Positions 1 to 8,893 of a stretch of 64,000 nucleotides of DNA are shown here, piece by piece (the first letter of the stretch is position 1; each line of letters begins with the position of its first letter). A program made the translations under genes and the position numbers. The notes under the pieces are model-generated. The model had not been told where the DNA came from. It saw nothing but the letters and a program-made list of their open reading frames with translations, and ran no database searches. The stretch is from Brachybacterium sp. SGAir0954 (GTDB lineage: Bacteria > Actinomycetota > Actinomycetes > Actinomycetales > Dermabacteraceae): positions 372,001 through 436,000 of the forward strand of contig NZ_CP027295.1 of assembly GCF_005490785.1 (NCBI RefSeq). Direction: 5' to 3'.

Positions 1-76
1 CGGGTGGGCCGGGCGGCGGGCGCTCGGTGGTGGGCCGGTTGTCGGGGTCGTAGGAGGTGTCTGCCTCGGCGGTCAT
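1..76 (-). CDS. N-terminal fragment of a protein of unknown function (continues past window start)
   Basis: Only the first 25 codons are inside the window. An ATG at 74-76 on the minus strand is preceded by GAGGAG with a 6-nt spacer, a strong ribosome binding site. The peptide begins MTAEADTSYDPDNRPTTERP and is followed by more Pro/Gly, so it looks like a disordered acidic/proline-rich N-terminus such as those before a membrane segment. No family can be assigned. It follows the HNH endonuclease gene on the same strand, 68 nt downstream of its stop. Confidence 0.5.
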   Translation of the reverse strand, partial: MTAEADTSYDPDNRPTTERPPPGPP

Positions 77-144
77 GGCCGTCTCCTCGGGCCGGGCTCC
101 CTACGCTACGGCAGTTCGGCGCGCCATGTCAGGGCTCCGCCGGG

Positions 145-1923
145 TCAGAACGGCGGCGGGACGTCGAACGGATCGGGTGGCGGAGGCGGGAGCGGGGGAA
201 GCGGCGGCGGGGGCGGCGGGTCGATCCCGGCGGGCCCCTGCCAGTCCTCGTAGTACTCGACGAGCTGGGCGCTGCGACGGAGCAGGTACTCCTCGTGGAG
301 CTCGTCCTCCACGGAGCGGGCGAAGAACCCCGCCGCCTCGAGCTCCCGCTCGAGGGCGGCGTCCCGCTTCGCGCGGAGCCCCGCCTGGTAGCGGTCCCAG
401 GCCGTGCGGAAGTCCGCGGCGAGGACCTGTGTCACGAGGTCACGCTGCGCCTCGACCTCCGTGGAGGTCAGCTCCCCCACCGTCCACCTCGTGCTGCCGG
501 TGTCGGTGCGTTCCGGGTCGAGAGCCCTGCTGGTCTTCATCCGATGGTGGGTGCGGCACAGCCGGTGCAGGTTCTCCGGGCTCGTGGCACCGCCTCTGCC
601 CGGACGGATATGGTCGAATTCCTGGATATGGTCCGATTCCCCGATATCCACGACCCGCCGCGAACAGCCGGGCACGGCACATATCGGGTCGACGACCTTG
701 AGATATTCCACCATCGCCGTGGACGGCCGGTACGTCGTCGCCGCGACGGGGAGGAATTCCCCGGTGACCGGATCCGTCAGAACCCGGTGCCAGGCGGTCG
801 CGTTCGCCGCGAGGTCACGGGCCATGGCAGGAGGGATCGGCACCGTCCCGTCCAGCATCCCCGGCGCATCCGTCACGCCGAGGAGGGACAGGACGGGGAC
901 GACGAGGTTCATCCGCACCGCGGCGGCGGGGACGGGGACGCCGTCGGTCCCGATCTCGGAGCGGGTCAGGAGGACGTAGCGGATCGCACCGAGCGGCATC
1001 GGAGCCCCGGTGCGGGCGGCGTCACCGTGGACGTCCCAGGGGATCGCCACCCCCGCTTCGCCGGCGCCGATGCGGGCGAGCGCGTGGCGCTGCGCATCCT
1101 GGACGGCATGCGCGGCGCGGTCGAGGCGCTTGGCGAGGTCGAGGATCTCCGGGGCGGGGCCGGTCACGGTGAGCTGCGCGGTGCCGTCGTCCTCGCTGGG
1201 GAGGACGAGCTCGACGTCCCGCTTGGACTCGGCGGTGCCGCCCGCCGCGGCGGCTGTGTCGACCCAGGCGACGAGCTGCCGCAGCAGGGTCCAGAACCTG
1301 TCCGCCGGGAGCGTCTCGAGCTGCCAGGACGAGACCTGCTCGTCGACGAAAGTACGCTGAGCAGCGGTGAGACTGCGGACGGAGCGGAGCAGGTGATCGC
1401 ACCATTCCGGCGGCAGGGCGCCGGACCCGACCTGGGCGAGGCATCGCGGGAGATCGGCGACGGCCATGCGCGCATCACGGAGGCGGCCGGCGGCGCGGCC
1501 GAGCTTGGCGCGCAGCACCACACCGACCGCGACGGCGTTCAGGTCGCCGTCGTCCCCCGCGTCCTCCACCCAGAGCTCCGCGAGGTCCGTCAGCTCCGCG
1601 ACATAGGCGGCCGCCTGCACCTCGCGACGCCGGCGCAGGATCCGCTGCAACGCCGCCGACTCGGGCGAGCCCTCCTCGACCTCCGCACGGGCATCGAGGT
1701 TCTCCTCCGTGACCCCGCTGCGCCCTCGCACGGAACCCCGCAGACGGCGCGGGAGGGAGCGAGCGTCCAGGGCGACGGGAGGGGTGGCGGCGCCCGAGGA
1801 AGCCTGCGGGGCAGGCGCCGAGGAGTCGGGCGGGACGGGCACCGAAGGGACCGCGAGGACGGACGCCAGGGGGTGCTGGGAAGCAGAGGCCTGCCCGGAG
1901 ACAGCCTTGACCGGAGCCGACAT
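145..1923 (-). CDS. DUF222 / HNH endonuclease domain protein (13E12 repeat-like)
   Basis: A 592-residue protein with the architecture of actinobacterial 13E12-repeat proteins: a long helical DUF222 region (about residues 100-400) and a C-terminal HNH nuclease near residues 430-480. The HNH site is visible as a CxxxxC pair (CAVPGC), the ...EFDHIRPGRGG... His segment, ENLHRLC and the closing THH. The tail is Pro-rich (PPPPPPLPPLPPPPPDPFDV). ATG at 1923 is preferred over the in-frame GTG at 1929 because GAGGAGG lies 7 nt upstream. These proteins occur in many copies in actinobacterial genomes; their role is unknown but the fold predicts DNA cleavage. No neighbour suggests a specific system. Confidence 0.85.
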   Translation of the reverse strand: MSAPVKAVSGQASASQHPLASVLAVPSVPVPPDSSAPAPQASSGAATPPVALDARSLPRRLRGSVRGRSGVTEENLDARAEVEEGSPESAALQRILRRRREVQAAAYVAELTDLAELWVEDAGDDGDLNAVAVGVVLRAKLGRAAGRLRDARMAVADLPRCLAQVGSGALPPEWCDHLLRSVRSLTAAQRTFVDEQVSSWQLETLPADRFWTLLRQLVAWVDTAAAAGGTAESKRDVELVLPSEDDGTAQLTVTGPAPEILDLAKRLDRAAHAVQDAQRHALARIGAGEAGVAIPWDVHGDAARTGAPMPLGAIRYVLLTRSEIGTDGVPVPAAAVRMNLVVPVLSLLGVTDAPGMLDGTVPIPPAMARDLAANATAWHRVLTDPVTGEFLPVAATTYRPSTAMVEYLKVVDPICAVPGCSRRVVDIGESDHIQEFDHIRPGRGGATSPENLHRLCRTHHRMKTSRALDPERTDTGSTRWTVGELTSTEVEAQRDLVTQVLAADFRTAWDRYQAGLRAKRDAALERELEAAGFFARSVEDELHEEYLLRRSAQLVEYYEDWQGPAGIDPPPPPPLPPLPPPPPDPFDVPPPF

Positions 1924-2081
1924 CCCCACACCTCCTCGTGCTCATCGCGGCCGGGGATCCCCATGAATCCCCACCGTTCCGCTCCCCTTATTTTAGAACG
2001 TCTGATCGACGAAGGCGAGCACATCGAGAGAACCCATCGAAATTGTGGATAACGTCGAGTGGGAAGGAAAGGCGGCGGGAT

Positions 2082-3926
2082 TCAGGCCTCCGCGGCGAGC
2101 CGGGCGACGAGGGCGTCGATCCGCTCGAGGTCGTCGGCCTCGGCGTCCTGATTGCGCCACTGCGCCTGGGCCTGCAGCGCGGCGGCGAGCGCCGCCTCCC
2201 GCTCCCCGCGACGCTCGAGCAGCAGCGCATGCTGCTCGTCGAGGTAGGCGCGCCAGTACAGCGCCCGCTCCTCATGACCGCCCGGGGCGAGGCCGATCAC
2301 CTCGCGGGCGCCGTCGAGCAGCTCAGGCAGCTCCTCGGCATCGGGCTCTGCCGCGGCGACCGCCACGAGCTCCCCCACCCGCGCATCGACCCGGTGGTCC
2401 CACAGCAGGGCCGAGGGCAGCAGGAGGCGTCCGCCGTCGGGCCGGGTGCGGCGCTCGATCGCGCGGGCGGCGGCGCGCGCGGTCGGGGTCTCGCCGAGGT
2501 CCATCGCACGGCGCAGCACGAGCGCGAGCGCCTCGAGCTCGATCCGCAGGAACGGCCCGCGCCGCGGGGCGGGGGTCGCGAGGTCGTCGCTCAGCCAGCG
2601 GGCGTCCGCCGCGACCCGGCGCAGCTGGAGCAGGGAGCCGCGCAGGTCACCCTCGCGCTCGTACAGCGTCGCGAGCAGGCGCGCGGCCTCGAGATCGGTC
2701 GACCGGTCGCGATGCTCGCGCGCGATCCGACGCACCTCCTCGAGCGCGTCGCGGGCCTCGTCGGCCCGACCCACACGGATCCGCTGGCCGGCGACCGCGA
2801 GCAGCGGTCCCGTGCGCAGCTCGTCCCGCCGCAGTGAGCGCTGCAGGGAGGCCAGGCGGCCCGCCGCGAAGGAGGCATCCCGCTCGAGGCCGGCCGCGGT
2901 CAGCGCCTCGAGCAGGTCCGTCACGAGGCCCACGCGCAGCGGCGCGTCCTCGACGCGGCGCATGACGCCGAGCGCATCGAGGGCGTGGCGCACCGCGGCG
3001 AGCGGGTGCGAGGCGCGCAGGGTACGGGCGAGGACGGCGTGGGCGGCGATGCGCACCCGGTGCGGGTCGGCCCGGCGCGAGGCCTCCGCCTCGGGATCGG
3101 CGTCCACCTCCTCGAGCAGCTCGAGGGCGTCGAGCGCCGCCGTCGTCGCGGAGTCCGTGAGACCCGCGGCCTCGAGCGCCTGGGCGAGCCGCAGGCGCAG
3201 CAGCGGCTCGGGCGCGCCGAGGAGGTCCGCGCGCGCCGCGGGCAGAGCGTCGAGGGCCGCGCGCAGGACGCGGATCCGCCGACGGGGATCCGTCGCGGTC
3301 GCGGCGGGGTCCGCGGGGCCCGCGGGGCCCGCGAGATCCGCGCACGCGGGGCCGACGGCGCCGCGGGCCCGGCGATGCGGGACGTCGAGCTCGCGGACCA
3401 CGGCGAGCAGCTCCGGTGTGACGGTCGCCGGGGCGGCGCGACGCCGGCCGGCGCGGGGGCCGTCGGACCCTTCGCCGCCGTCGGCCGGCTCCCGCAGCAC
3501 GCCCCGCTCGAGGAGGACCTGCGCGGTCGCCACGGCCTGGGCCGCGTGGCCGGCCCGGCGCTGCGCGCGCAGCAGATCGCCGGCGGCGGCGGCGACCTCC
3601 TCGTCCGTGCCCACGCGCGCGAGCGCCGCGAGGCGGGCGGAGGCGAGCACGGCGAGGTCCGCGGCGACAGGAGCGGGAACAGGGGCATGGCCGACGACGG
3701 AGCCGCCCCCCGGGAGCGGCATGGCGGCGAGGGCCACCGCCTCGCGATAGCGCTCCGCGTGCGTGAGATCGCTCACACGCTGGGCGAGCTCGAGCGGCGT
3801 GCGCGGGGCAGGCAGCGGGAGCTCCGGTGGCCGCAGCGCGACCCGCAGCTCCTCGGGATCGGGGAGGCCGACCTGGTCGTCGCGGCCGCCGGTCTCCGGG
3901 AGGGAGGAGGCACCGGGGACGATCAC
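2082..3926 (-). CDS. Helical-repeat (TPR-like) protein of unknown function
   Basis: A 614-residue Ala/Leu/Arg/Glu-rich protein predicted by eye to be nearly all helix. Successive 30-40-residue segments of the type AxxLLxxxGLxxDAxxAAxxALxxLE (roughly residues 230-520) resemble TPR or similar solenoid repeats, so a scaffold or protein-binding role is likely. There is no signal peptide, membrane segment or catalytic motif that I recognise. The start is a GTG at 3926; TAGGTT (minus strand, 3933-3938) lies 6 nt upstream, which is a -10 box placed for a leaderless mRNA. It is divergent from the ferritin-like pair. The last codons are close to the stop of no other gene, so it is probably monocistronic. 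Confidence 0.7.
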   Translation of the reverse strand: MIVPGASSLPETGGRDDQVGLPDPEELRVALRPPELPLPAPRTPLELAQRVSDLTHAERYREAVALAAMPLPGGGSVVGHAPVPAPVAADLAVLASARLAALARVGTDEEVAAAAGDLLRAQRRAGHAAQAVATAQVLLERGVLREPADGGEGSDGPRAGRRRAAPATVTPELLAVVRELDVPHRRARGAVGPACADLAGPAGPADPAATATDPRRRIRVLRAALDALPAARADLLGAPEPLLRLRLAQALEAAGLTDSATTAALDALELLEEVDADPEAEASRRADPHRVRIAAHAVLARTLRASHPLAAVRHALDALGVMRRVEDAPLRVGLVTDLLEALTAAGLERDASFAAGRLASLQRSLRRDELRTGPLLAVAGQRIRVGRADEARDALEEVRRIAREHRDRSTDLEAARLLATLYEREGDLRGSLLQLRRVAADARWLSDDLATPAPRRGPFLRIELEALALVLRRAMDLGETPTARAAARAIERRTRPDGGRLLLPSALLWDHRVDARVGELVAVAAAEPDAEELPELLDGAREVIGLAPGGHEERALYWRAYLDEQHALLLERRGEREAALAAALQAQAQWRNQDAEADDLERIDALVARLAAEA

Positions 3927-4098
3927 GCGACGAACCTACCAACGAACCCTTCGCGCATCTTGGGGAGACGGGGACCACCCGAGAACGCCCCTCACCGGGC
4001 GCGACGCCGAACCTCCGGAGCCGTAGGATGGACGCGGTGCCCAGGGCCCCCGGGGCTCGTCCGGGCACCGTCGGCAGGCATGGTGAGGAGCCCCTTTC

Positions 4099-5040
4099 GT
4101 GACGATCAGCGCGGGCGCGACGATCCGACCTGTCACGGACCCCGCACGCGGGCTCCACGACGGGCACCTCCACCTCGACGACAGCATCGACCGCGTGGTC
4201 GTGACCGACGTCGACCTCGACGGCTACCTCGAGACGCCCCACCGTCGGCTCCCCGTGGACACGGCCGCCGTGGCCGCCCAGCCCCTCGACCCGGCCGTCG
4301 CGCGCACGCTCGGCGTGATCCAGCGGCTCGAGGGATCCGCGCTCGCGGAGTCCCGCGCCATGCTCGCCACCTGGACCGGCAACGAGGCGCGCGTGACCGC
4401 GTTCCTCGCGACCTGGCTCGTGGAGCGCTACTGGCAGGCCCGGGCCCTGCGCGACGTGCTCACCCTCGACGACCCCGTCGAGCGCCCCCGCCCGCTCGCC
4501 GCCGCCGGCCCGGCCACGACGCTGCGCCGGATCCACGTGGCCCGCGTGCAGCCCCTGCTCTCCCCTCTGTGGACGGTGCTCGCCGGCGAGGCCGTCACCG
4601 CCGGCCACATGATGCGCCTCGCGATCCAGGAGACCTGGCTGCGCGAGGCCCTCACCCTGCTCGCGGGACGGCTCGACGGGGAGGCCCGACGGGTCGCTCT
4701 GGAGGTCGCCGGCCGCCACGACGACGCGATCGCGTTCCTCCGCGCGGAGGCGACCGCCCGCGTCACCCGCTCGCGCCGCGAGGCGATCGCCGCGCGGCTC
4801 GTGCTCACCCTCGACGATCCCCTGCACGGCGGCGGCGTCCCCGACCCGGACCTCCCCGCCGCCCTCGCCGAGCTCGGCGCCGACCCCGCCGATCTCGCCG
4901 CCCTCGACCGCGCGCGCCACGACCTGGTGCGCCTCCTGCCCGGGGCGGACCTCCCCCTGGGCCCCTCCTCCCGCGTGAGCGCGCGCACCCGCGCCGCCCT
5001 CCCCTCGCTCACCGCTCGCGACTCCGGAACAGGAGCCTGA
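4099..5040 (+). CDS. Degenerate ferritin-like (acyl-ACP desaturase-like) protein
   Basis: A 313-residue helical protein that can be aligned by eye with the next gene product. The helix carrying the first ExxH motif is recognisable (VERYWQARALRDVL, residues 108-121, against REEFWHGKALADVL), but the ligand Glu and His are Arg110 and Gln113. In the second motif Glu178 remains but the His is Leu181 (QETWL). Glu84 and Glu164 may keep the other two carboxylates. I infer a paralogue that can no longer hold a normal di-iron centre. GTG start with GAGGAG 9 nt upstream; TAGGAT at 4022-4027 is a possible -10. The stop is 1 nt from the next ATG, so the two proteins are probably made together. Confidence 0.6.
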   Translation: MTISAGATIRPVTDPARGLHDGHLHLDDSIDRVVVTDVDLDGYLETPHRRLPVDTAAVAAQPLDPAVARTLGVIQRLEGSALAESRAMLATWTGNEARVTAFLATWLVERYWQARALRDVLTLDDPVERPRPLAAAGPATTLRRIHVARVQPLLSPLWTVLAGEAVTAGHMMRLAIQETWLREALTLLAGRLDGEARRVALEVAGRHDDAIAFLRAEATARVTRSRREAIAARLVLTLDDPLHGGGVPDPDLPAALAELGADPADLAALDRARHDLVRLLPGADLPLGPSSRVSARTRAALPSLTARDSGTGA

Positions 5041-5041
5041 G

Positions 5042-5830
5042 ATGGCCTTCGACCTCGACAAGTTCACGACGACCTCCGAGCCGCTCCAGTACGACGACCT
5101 CGATTTCTCCCTCTTCGAGAGCCAGCCGCTGGACGAGGCGACGCTGCGGGACCTGCGCTACATGTGCGACGTCGAGTTCCACACCAGCTGCTACCTGCGG
5201 GACATGCTCGTCACCCCCTCCCATCACGAGGAGGACGCCGGCGGCTTCATGACCATGTGGAACCGCGAGGAGTTCTGGCACGGCAAGGCCCTCGCGGACG
5301 TCCTCGCCCGCCACGGCATCCTCGTGGACTACGACGAGGTGAAGGCCAAGCGCGTGAAGCTCGGCTGGTACAGCTCCCTCGCCGCCTTCAAGCAGTCCGC
5401 GCTGACGAACCTCGCGGGCACCGACTTCGTCGCCGTCCACATGACCTGGGGCGCCGCGAACGAGCTCTCCGCCGTCGCCGCCTACCGCCGCCTCGCCGCG
5501 ATGGTCGAGCACCCGGTGCTCTCCCCGCTCCTGCAGCGCATCGCCCAGCAGGAGACCCGGCACGTCGCCTTCTACACGACGCAGGGCCGCGAGCGGCTCG
5601 AGGCCTCGACCGCCGCGCAGAAGCTCACCCGCATGATCCTCGCGAAGGTGTGGCGGCCCGTCGGCTCCGGCGTCATGGACGACTCCGAGGTCAAGCACGT
5701 CATGGGCCACCTCTTCGAGGGGCACTTCGACGAGCTCGACAAGCTCGACAAGCGCGTCCAGAAGATGCCCGGCCTCGAGGGGCTGACGATCTTCCGCGGC
5801 GCCTTCGCCCGCCTCGGACTGGCGGCCTGA
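5042..5830 (+). CDS. Ferritin-like di-iron protein, acyl-ACP desaturase-like
   Basis: A 262-residue four-helix di-iron protein. Two ExxH motifs are intact, Glu77-x-x-His80 (EEFWHG) and Glu171-x-x-His174 (QETRHVAFY), with Glu45 (DVEFH) and Glu141 (ANELSAVAAY) as the remaining carboxylates. This is the ligand set of type-2 acyl-ACP desaturases and related oxygenases, so the likely reaction is O2-dependent oxidation of an acyl chain; the substrate cannot be read from sequence. It is shorter than plant-type desaturases (about 330 aa). AGGAG lies 6 nt before the ATG, inside the end of the preceding gene, indicating coupled translation with the degenerate paralogue. Confidence 0.75.
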   Translation: MAFDLDKFTTTSEPLQYDDLDFSLFESQPLDEATLRDLRYMCDVEFHTSCYLRDMLVTPSHHEEDAGGFMTMWNREEFWHGKALADVLARHGILVDYDEVKAKRVKLGWYSSLAAFKQSALTNLAGTDFVAVHMTWGAANELSAVAAYRRLAAMVEHPVLSPLLQRIAQQETRHVAFYTTQGRERLEASTAAQKLTRMILAKVWRPVGSGVMDDSEVKHVMGHLFEGHFDELDKLDKRVQKMPGLEGLTIFRGAFARLGLAA

Positions 5831-5863
5831 CCAGGCGCCTCTCCGTCTGAGAGAGCTCTCATC

Positions 5864-5880
5864 GGCCGCTCATCGCGGCC
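5864..5880. terminator. Short hairpin between convergent genes
   Basis: GGCCGC-TCATC-GCGGCC forms a 6-bp GC stem with a 5-nt loop 33 nt after the ferritin-like gene stop. There is no T-run. It could end transcription of the desaturase-like pair, but the stem is short. Confidence 0.35.
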
Positions 5881-6042
5881 TCACCCCTCCGCGGTCCACT
5901 TCTCGGGTCAGCAGCCGGCAGCGTCCGGCCCCGCGCCCCGCCCGAGGAGTCCCCCATGACCACGATCGACCGGTCCGCCGCCCCCCTACCCCGCCTCCTG
6001 CCGCCCCCAGGCGTGGGCGGCCGCGAGCGCGGTGCCGCTCGC

Positions 6043-6570
6043 TCAGGCGCTCAGGCTGGTCCCGATCCAGTAGCGCCGCAGGGTGCGGCCGTCGTCGTCC
6101 TGCACCGCGTCCTCGAAGCGGCCGCCGCAGCGCTCGATGACCGCGCGCGAGGCGGGGTTCTGCTCGTCGCAGATCACGAGCACCTCGTCGATGCCGCGGC
6201 GGCGGGCGAAGGGGAGGATTTCTCGCAGGGCCTGCGTCGCGAGGCCGCGGCCGCGGGCCGACGGTCGCACGCCGTAGCCGACGTGCCCGCCGAACCGTGC
6301 GAGGAAGTCGTTCAGCTCGTGCCGCAGGGCCACGCTGCCGAGGTACTCGCCGTCCTCGACCAGCCAGCGGTAGGTGCAGGTGACGAAGCCCGGTCCGGCG
6401 GGCTCCGCCTCCTCGGCGAGCAGCTGCGCCACCCAGGTCTCGAAGCCGTCCCGCTCGAGCAGCGAGGCCGCGTCGCGGATGCCCGCGCCGTCCTGGTGGG
6501 CGCCGTCCCATTCGCGCATCGAGGTGCGGAAGGACGGGAACAGGGCGGGGTCCGGGGCGACGAGGTCCAT
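6043..6570 (-). CDS. GNAT family N-acetyltransferase
   Basis: A 175-residue acetyltransferase. The acetyl-CoA binding loop is visible as VGYGVRPSARGRGLATQALRE cut to its core R-G-R-G-L-A (motif A), preceded by a beta strand containing EYLGSVALRHEL and followed by the C-terminal NPASRAVIERCGGRFE segment typical of the RimJ/YjcK-like group. The substrate is unknown. The ATG at 6570 is preceded by TAGGTT (minus strand, 6577-6582) with a 6-nt gap and no ribosome binding site, so the mRNA is probably leaderless and the gene is transcribed on its own, opposite to the ferritin-like pair. Confidence 0.85.
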   Translation of the reverse strand: MDLVAPDPALFPSFRTSMREWDGAHQDGAGIRDAASLLERDGFETWVAQLLAEEAEPAGPGFVTCTYRWLVEDGEYLGSVALRHELNDFLARFGGHVGYGVRPSARGRGLATQALREILPFARRRGIDEVLVICDEQNPASRAVIERCGGRFEDAVQDDDGRTLRRYWIGTSLSA

Positions 6571-6600
6571 CGTGCGAACCTACCAAGCCGCCCCGGCCCC

Positions 6601-6624
6601 GAGCCCACGGGACCGGCCGGGCTC
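6601..6624 (-). terminator. Hairpin at the end of the polyol operon
   Basis: GAGCCC and GGGCTC flank a 12-nt loop that overlaps the stop codon of the RpiB-type isomerase. It may mark the end of the long minus-strand operon. No T-run follows, and the stem is only 6 bp. Confidence 0.3.
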
Positions 6625-7093
6625 AGCCCTTCTTGAGCGACCCGTCGTAGGCGCAGATCGCGTCGACCTTCTCCGCGGAGGAGGAGGTGGGGTCGAACTC
6701 GAGGTCGAGCCAGACCTTGACGAGCTCCTTGGCGAGCTCGAGACCGATGACCCGCTCACCCATGCAGAGGACCTGCGCGTTGTTCGACAGCACGGACCGC
6801 TGCACCGAGTAGAGGTCGTGGGCGGTGACGGCGCGGATGCCGCTCACCTTGTTCGCGGCGATCGCGACGCCGAGGCCCGTGCCGCAGACGAGCAGGGCGC
6901 GGTCCGCCTCGCCGGCGGCGACCTTCTCCGCCGCGGCGACGGCAACGTTGGGGTAGAGCTCGCCGTCCTCGCGGCCGCCGACGCCGACGTCGGTCACGGA
7001 GGCGACGCGGGGGTCGTTCTCGAGCAGCTCCTTCAGGGCGGACTTGTGGCCGTATCCGGCATTGTCGGATCCGGTGATGATGCGCAGAGCCAT
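6623..7093 (-). CDS. RpiB/LacAB-type sugar-phosphate isomerase (D-erythrulose-4-phosphate isomerase candidate)
   Basis: A 156-residue member of the RpiB/LacA/LacB isomerase family: N-terminal ITGSDNAGYGHK, the phosphate/sugar loop LLVCGTGLGVAIAANKVSGI (residues near 68-87) with its active-site Cys, and the later RAVTAHDLYS and NNAQVLCMGERVIG segments. Family members isomerise ribose-5-P, allose-6-P, galactose-6-P or D-erythrulose-4-P. Its position as last gene of an operon with a DhaK-type kinase, an SDR and a zinc alcohol dehydrogenase matches DerI of the M. smegmatis tetritol pathway, which feeds D-erythrose-4-P into the pentose phosphate pathway. That assignment is inference from context; the family is clear. 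Confidence 0.8.
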   Translation of the reverse strand: MALRIITGSDNAGYGHKSALKELLENDPRVASVTDVGVGGREDGELYPNVAVAAAEKVAAGEADRALLVCGTGLGVAIAANKVSGIRAVTAHDLYSVQRSVLSNNAQVLCMGERVIGLELAKELVKVWLDLEFDPTSSSAEKVDAICAYDGSLKKG

Positions 7094-7128
7094 GGGAGGA
7101 CCTTCCAGGTGAGGGTGGATGTTCGGGG

Positions 7129-8850
7129 TCAGGAGAGCTGCTCGCCGAGCAGCGTGACGATGCGGGAGAAGGAGATCGCGCCCGGGTCCGGCGTGCCCAC
7201 GGACTTGTCCCCGTGGTTGCGGGCGCGGCCCTTGGCCGCCGCGATCTCGGCGGTGCCCTCGGCGGCCGCCGTGGCCTTCGCCGCGGCCTCGGTGATCGCG
7301 GCACCGGTGGAGCCCGCCGCCCCGCCGTCGGCGCCGCCCGCCGCGGCGAGGGACTCGCGGAACGGGACGGCCGCGTCAACCATCGTCTTGTCCCCCACCT
7401 GCGCGCCGCCGAGGCGCTCGATCGCCTCGACCGCCTGGATCAGCCCCGTGCGCAGGGCGTCGCCCGTGACGGCGGCGTCGTCGGCGAGTGCCCGACCGAG
7501 GCTCGTGAGCGCCGCGCCCCACAGCGCACCGGAGGTGCCGCCGGCCTCCGCAGACCACGCCGCCCCGGCCTGCACGAGGACCGTGCGGGCGCCCGCGCCG
7601 CCCACGACGCTGCGCTGCGCGGCCGCGCGCGCGGCACGGATGCCGAGCAGCATGCCCTGCCCGTGGTCGCCGTCCCCGGCGACCTGGTCCATGCGCCCCA
7701 GCTCCGGCTCGAGCCCCGTGAGCAGCTCCTCCACCGCGCCGAGCACCTCGAGCACGCGCGCGGCGCCCTCCTGTGACTCCGCCGAGGCCTCCGGGATCGG
7801 GTCCTCGCCCGGGGCGTAGACCTCCCCGCGCTCCTCGCCGAGCGGACCCTTTACGACGGCGCCGCGGCGGAAGGCCGGGGCGTCCGCCGGGGCGAGCCAC
7901 AGCCGCTCGAGCTCCTCGTCCAGGCGCATCACCGTGAGCGAGAGGCCCGCCATGTCCAGGCTCGTCACGTGCTCCCCCACCTCGGGGCGCACCACGGTGA
8001 GGCCGCGCTCGGCGAGGAGCCCCGCGACGTGCTTCCACACCACGAACATCTCCTCGTGCTTCACGGTGCCGAGGCCGTTGAGGACCACGGCGACGCGGTC
8101 CGAGTCGAGCTCGGGGGTCTCCTCGAGCACGCCGTCCACGAGCACGCGGGCGAGATCCGCCGCGCTCGGCATGTCAACCTCGTCGATGCCCGGCTCGCCG
8201 TGGATGCCCAGGCCGATCGCCATCCGCCCCTCGGGGACGTGGAAGAGGGCGTCCTCCGCACCCGGCAGGGTGCAGCCGTCGAAGGCGACGCCGAGCGAGC
8301 GGGTCGCGTCGTTCGCCTTCCACGCGAGGCGCTCCGCCTCGTCGAGGTCCGCGCCCTCCTGGATCGCGGCGCCCGCGACCTTGAAGACGGTGAGGTCGCC
8401 GGCGATGCCGCGCCGGTCGCGGTGGTCCCCGCCCTGCCCCGAGGCGATGTCGTCGCTCACGGCGACGATGCGCACGTCGATCCCCTCGGCGCGCAGCTTC
8501 TCCGCCGCGACGCCGAAGTGCAGCACGTCCCCGGCGTAATGGCCGAAGCCGAGGATCACACCGCCGCCGTTCTCCGCGTTCCGCGCGACCGCGTGGACCT
8601 GGTCCGAGGACGGCGAGGAGAACACGTTCCCGCAGGGCGCGCCGTGCGCGAAGCCCGGCCCCACCCAGCCGGCGAAGGCCGGGTAGTGCCCCGAGCCGCC
8701 GCCCACCACGAGAGCGGGCTGCCCCGCCGGGGTGGCCGCGGCGCGGACCACCCCGCCGTGCACGCGCAGCAGCTCCTCGGGGTGCGCCGCGACGAGGCCC
8801 TCGACGGCGTCGGAGGGGAAGGACAGGGGATCGTCGAACAGGTACGTCAT
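7129..8850 (-). CDS. DhaK/DhaL-type ketose kinase (erythrulose kinase candidate)
   Basis: A 573-residue ATP-dependent kinase of the dihydroxyacetone kinase family. The N-terminal DhaK domain (about 1-330) has GGGSGHYPA near residue 50 and the covalent substrate-binding His217 in GLGIHGEPG. The C-terminal DhaL domain (about 360-573) has the Mg-ATP motif AGDGDHGQGM at 391-400. A single-chain kinase could phosphorylate dihydroxyacetone, but its operon partners (RpiB isomerase, two polyol dehydrogenases, a transporter) match DerK/LerK, which phosphorylate D- or L-erythrulose. I cannot tell which epimer from sequence. It sits 35 nt before the isomerase gene in the same transcript. Confidence 0.8.
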   Translation of the reverse strand: MTYLFDDPLSFPSDAVEGLVAAHPEELLRVHGGVVRAAATPAGQPALVVGGGSGHYPAFAGWVGPGFAHGAPCGNVFSSPSSDQVHAVARNAENGGGVILGFGHYAGDVLHFGVAAEKLRAEGIDVRIVAVSDDIASGQGGDHRDRRGIAGDLTVFKVAGAAIQEGADLDEAERLAWKANDATRSLGVAFDGCTLPGAEDALFHVPEGRMAIGLGIHGEPGIDEVDMPSAADLARVLVDGVLEETPELDSDRVAVVLNGLGTVKHEEMFVVWKHVAGLLAERGLTVVRPEVGEHVTSLDMAGLSLTVMRLDEELERLWLAPADAPAFRRGAVVKGPLGEERGEVYAPGEDPIPEASAESQEGAARVLEVLGAVEELLTGLEPELGRMDQVAGDGDHGQGMLLGIRAARAAAQRSVVGGAGARTVLVQAGAAWSAEAGGTSGALWGAALTSLGRALADDAAVTGDALRTGLIQAVEAIERLGGAQVGDKTMVDAAVPFRESLAAAGGADGGAAGSTGAAITEAAAKATAAAEGTAEIAAAKGRARNHGDKSVGTPDPGAISFSRIVTLLGEQLS

Positions 8851-8893
8851 GGGAGCGTCTCCAGGTCAGGGGTGCGGGGAACGGGGCCGGAGC

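Noticed and set aside
628-640. ATGGTCCGATTCC, a 13-nt match to the arm of the 55-bp palindromic elements
   Set aside because: It lies inside the HNH endonuclease coding sequence, has no second arm, and reads as ordinary codons; probably chance or an unrelated similarity.
2647-5067. 806-codon minus-strand open frame and several other frames over 500 codons (for example 17530-19671, 31647-33770, 51696-53699)
   Set aside because: All overlap genes with clear motifs in another frame; lack of stops is explained by GC content.
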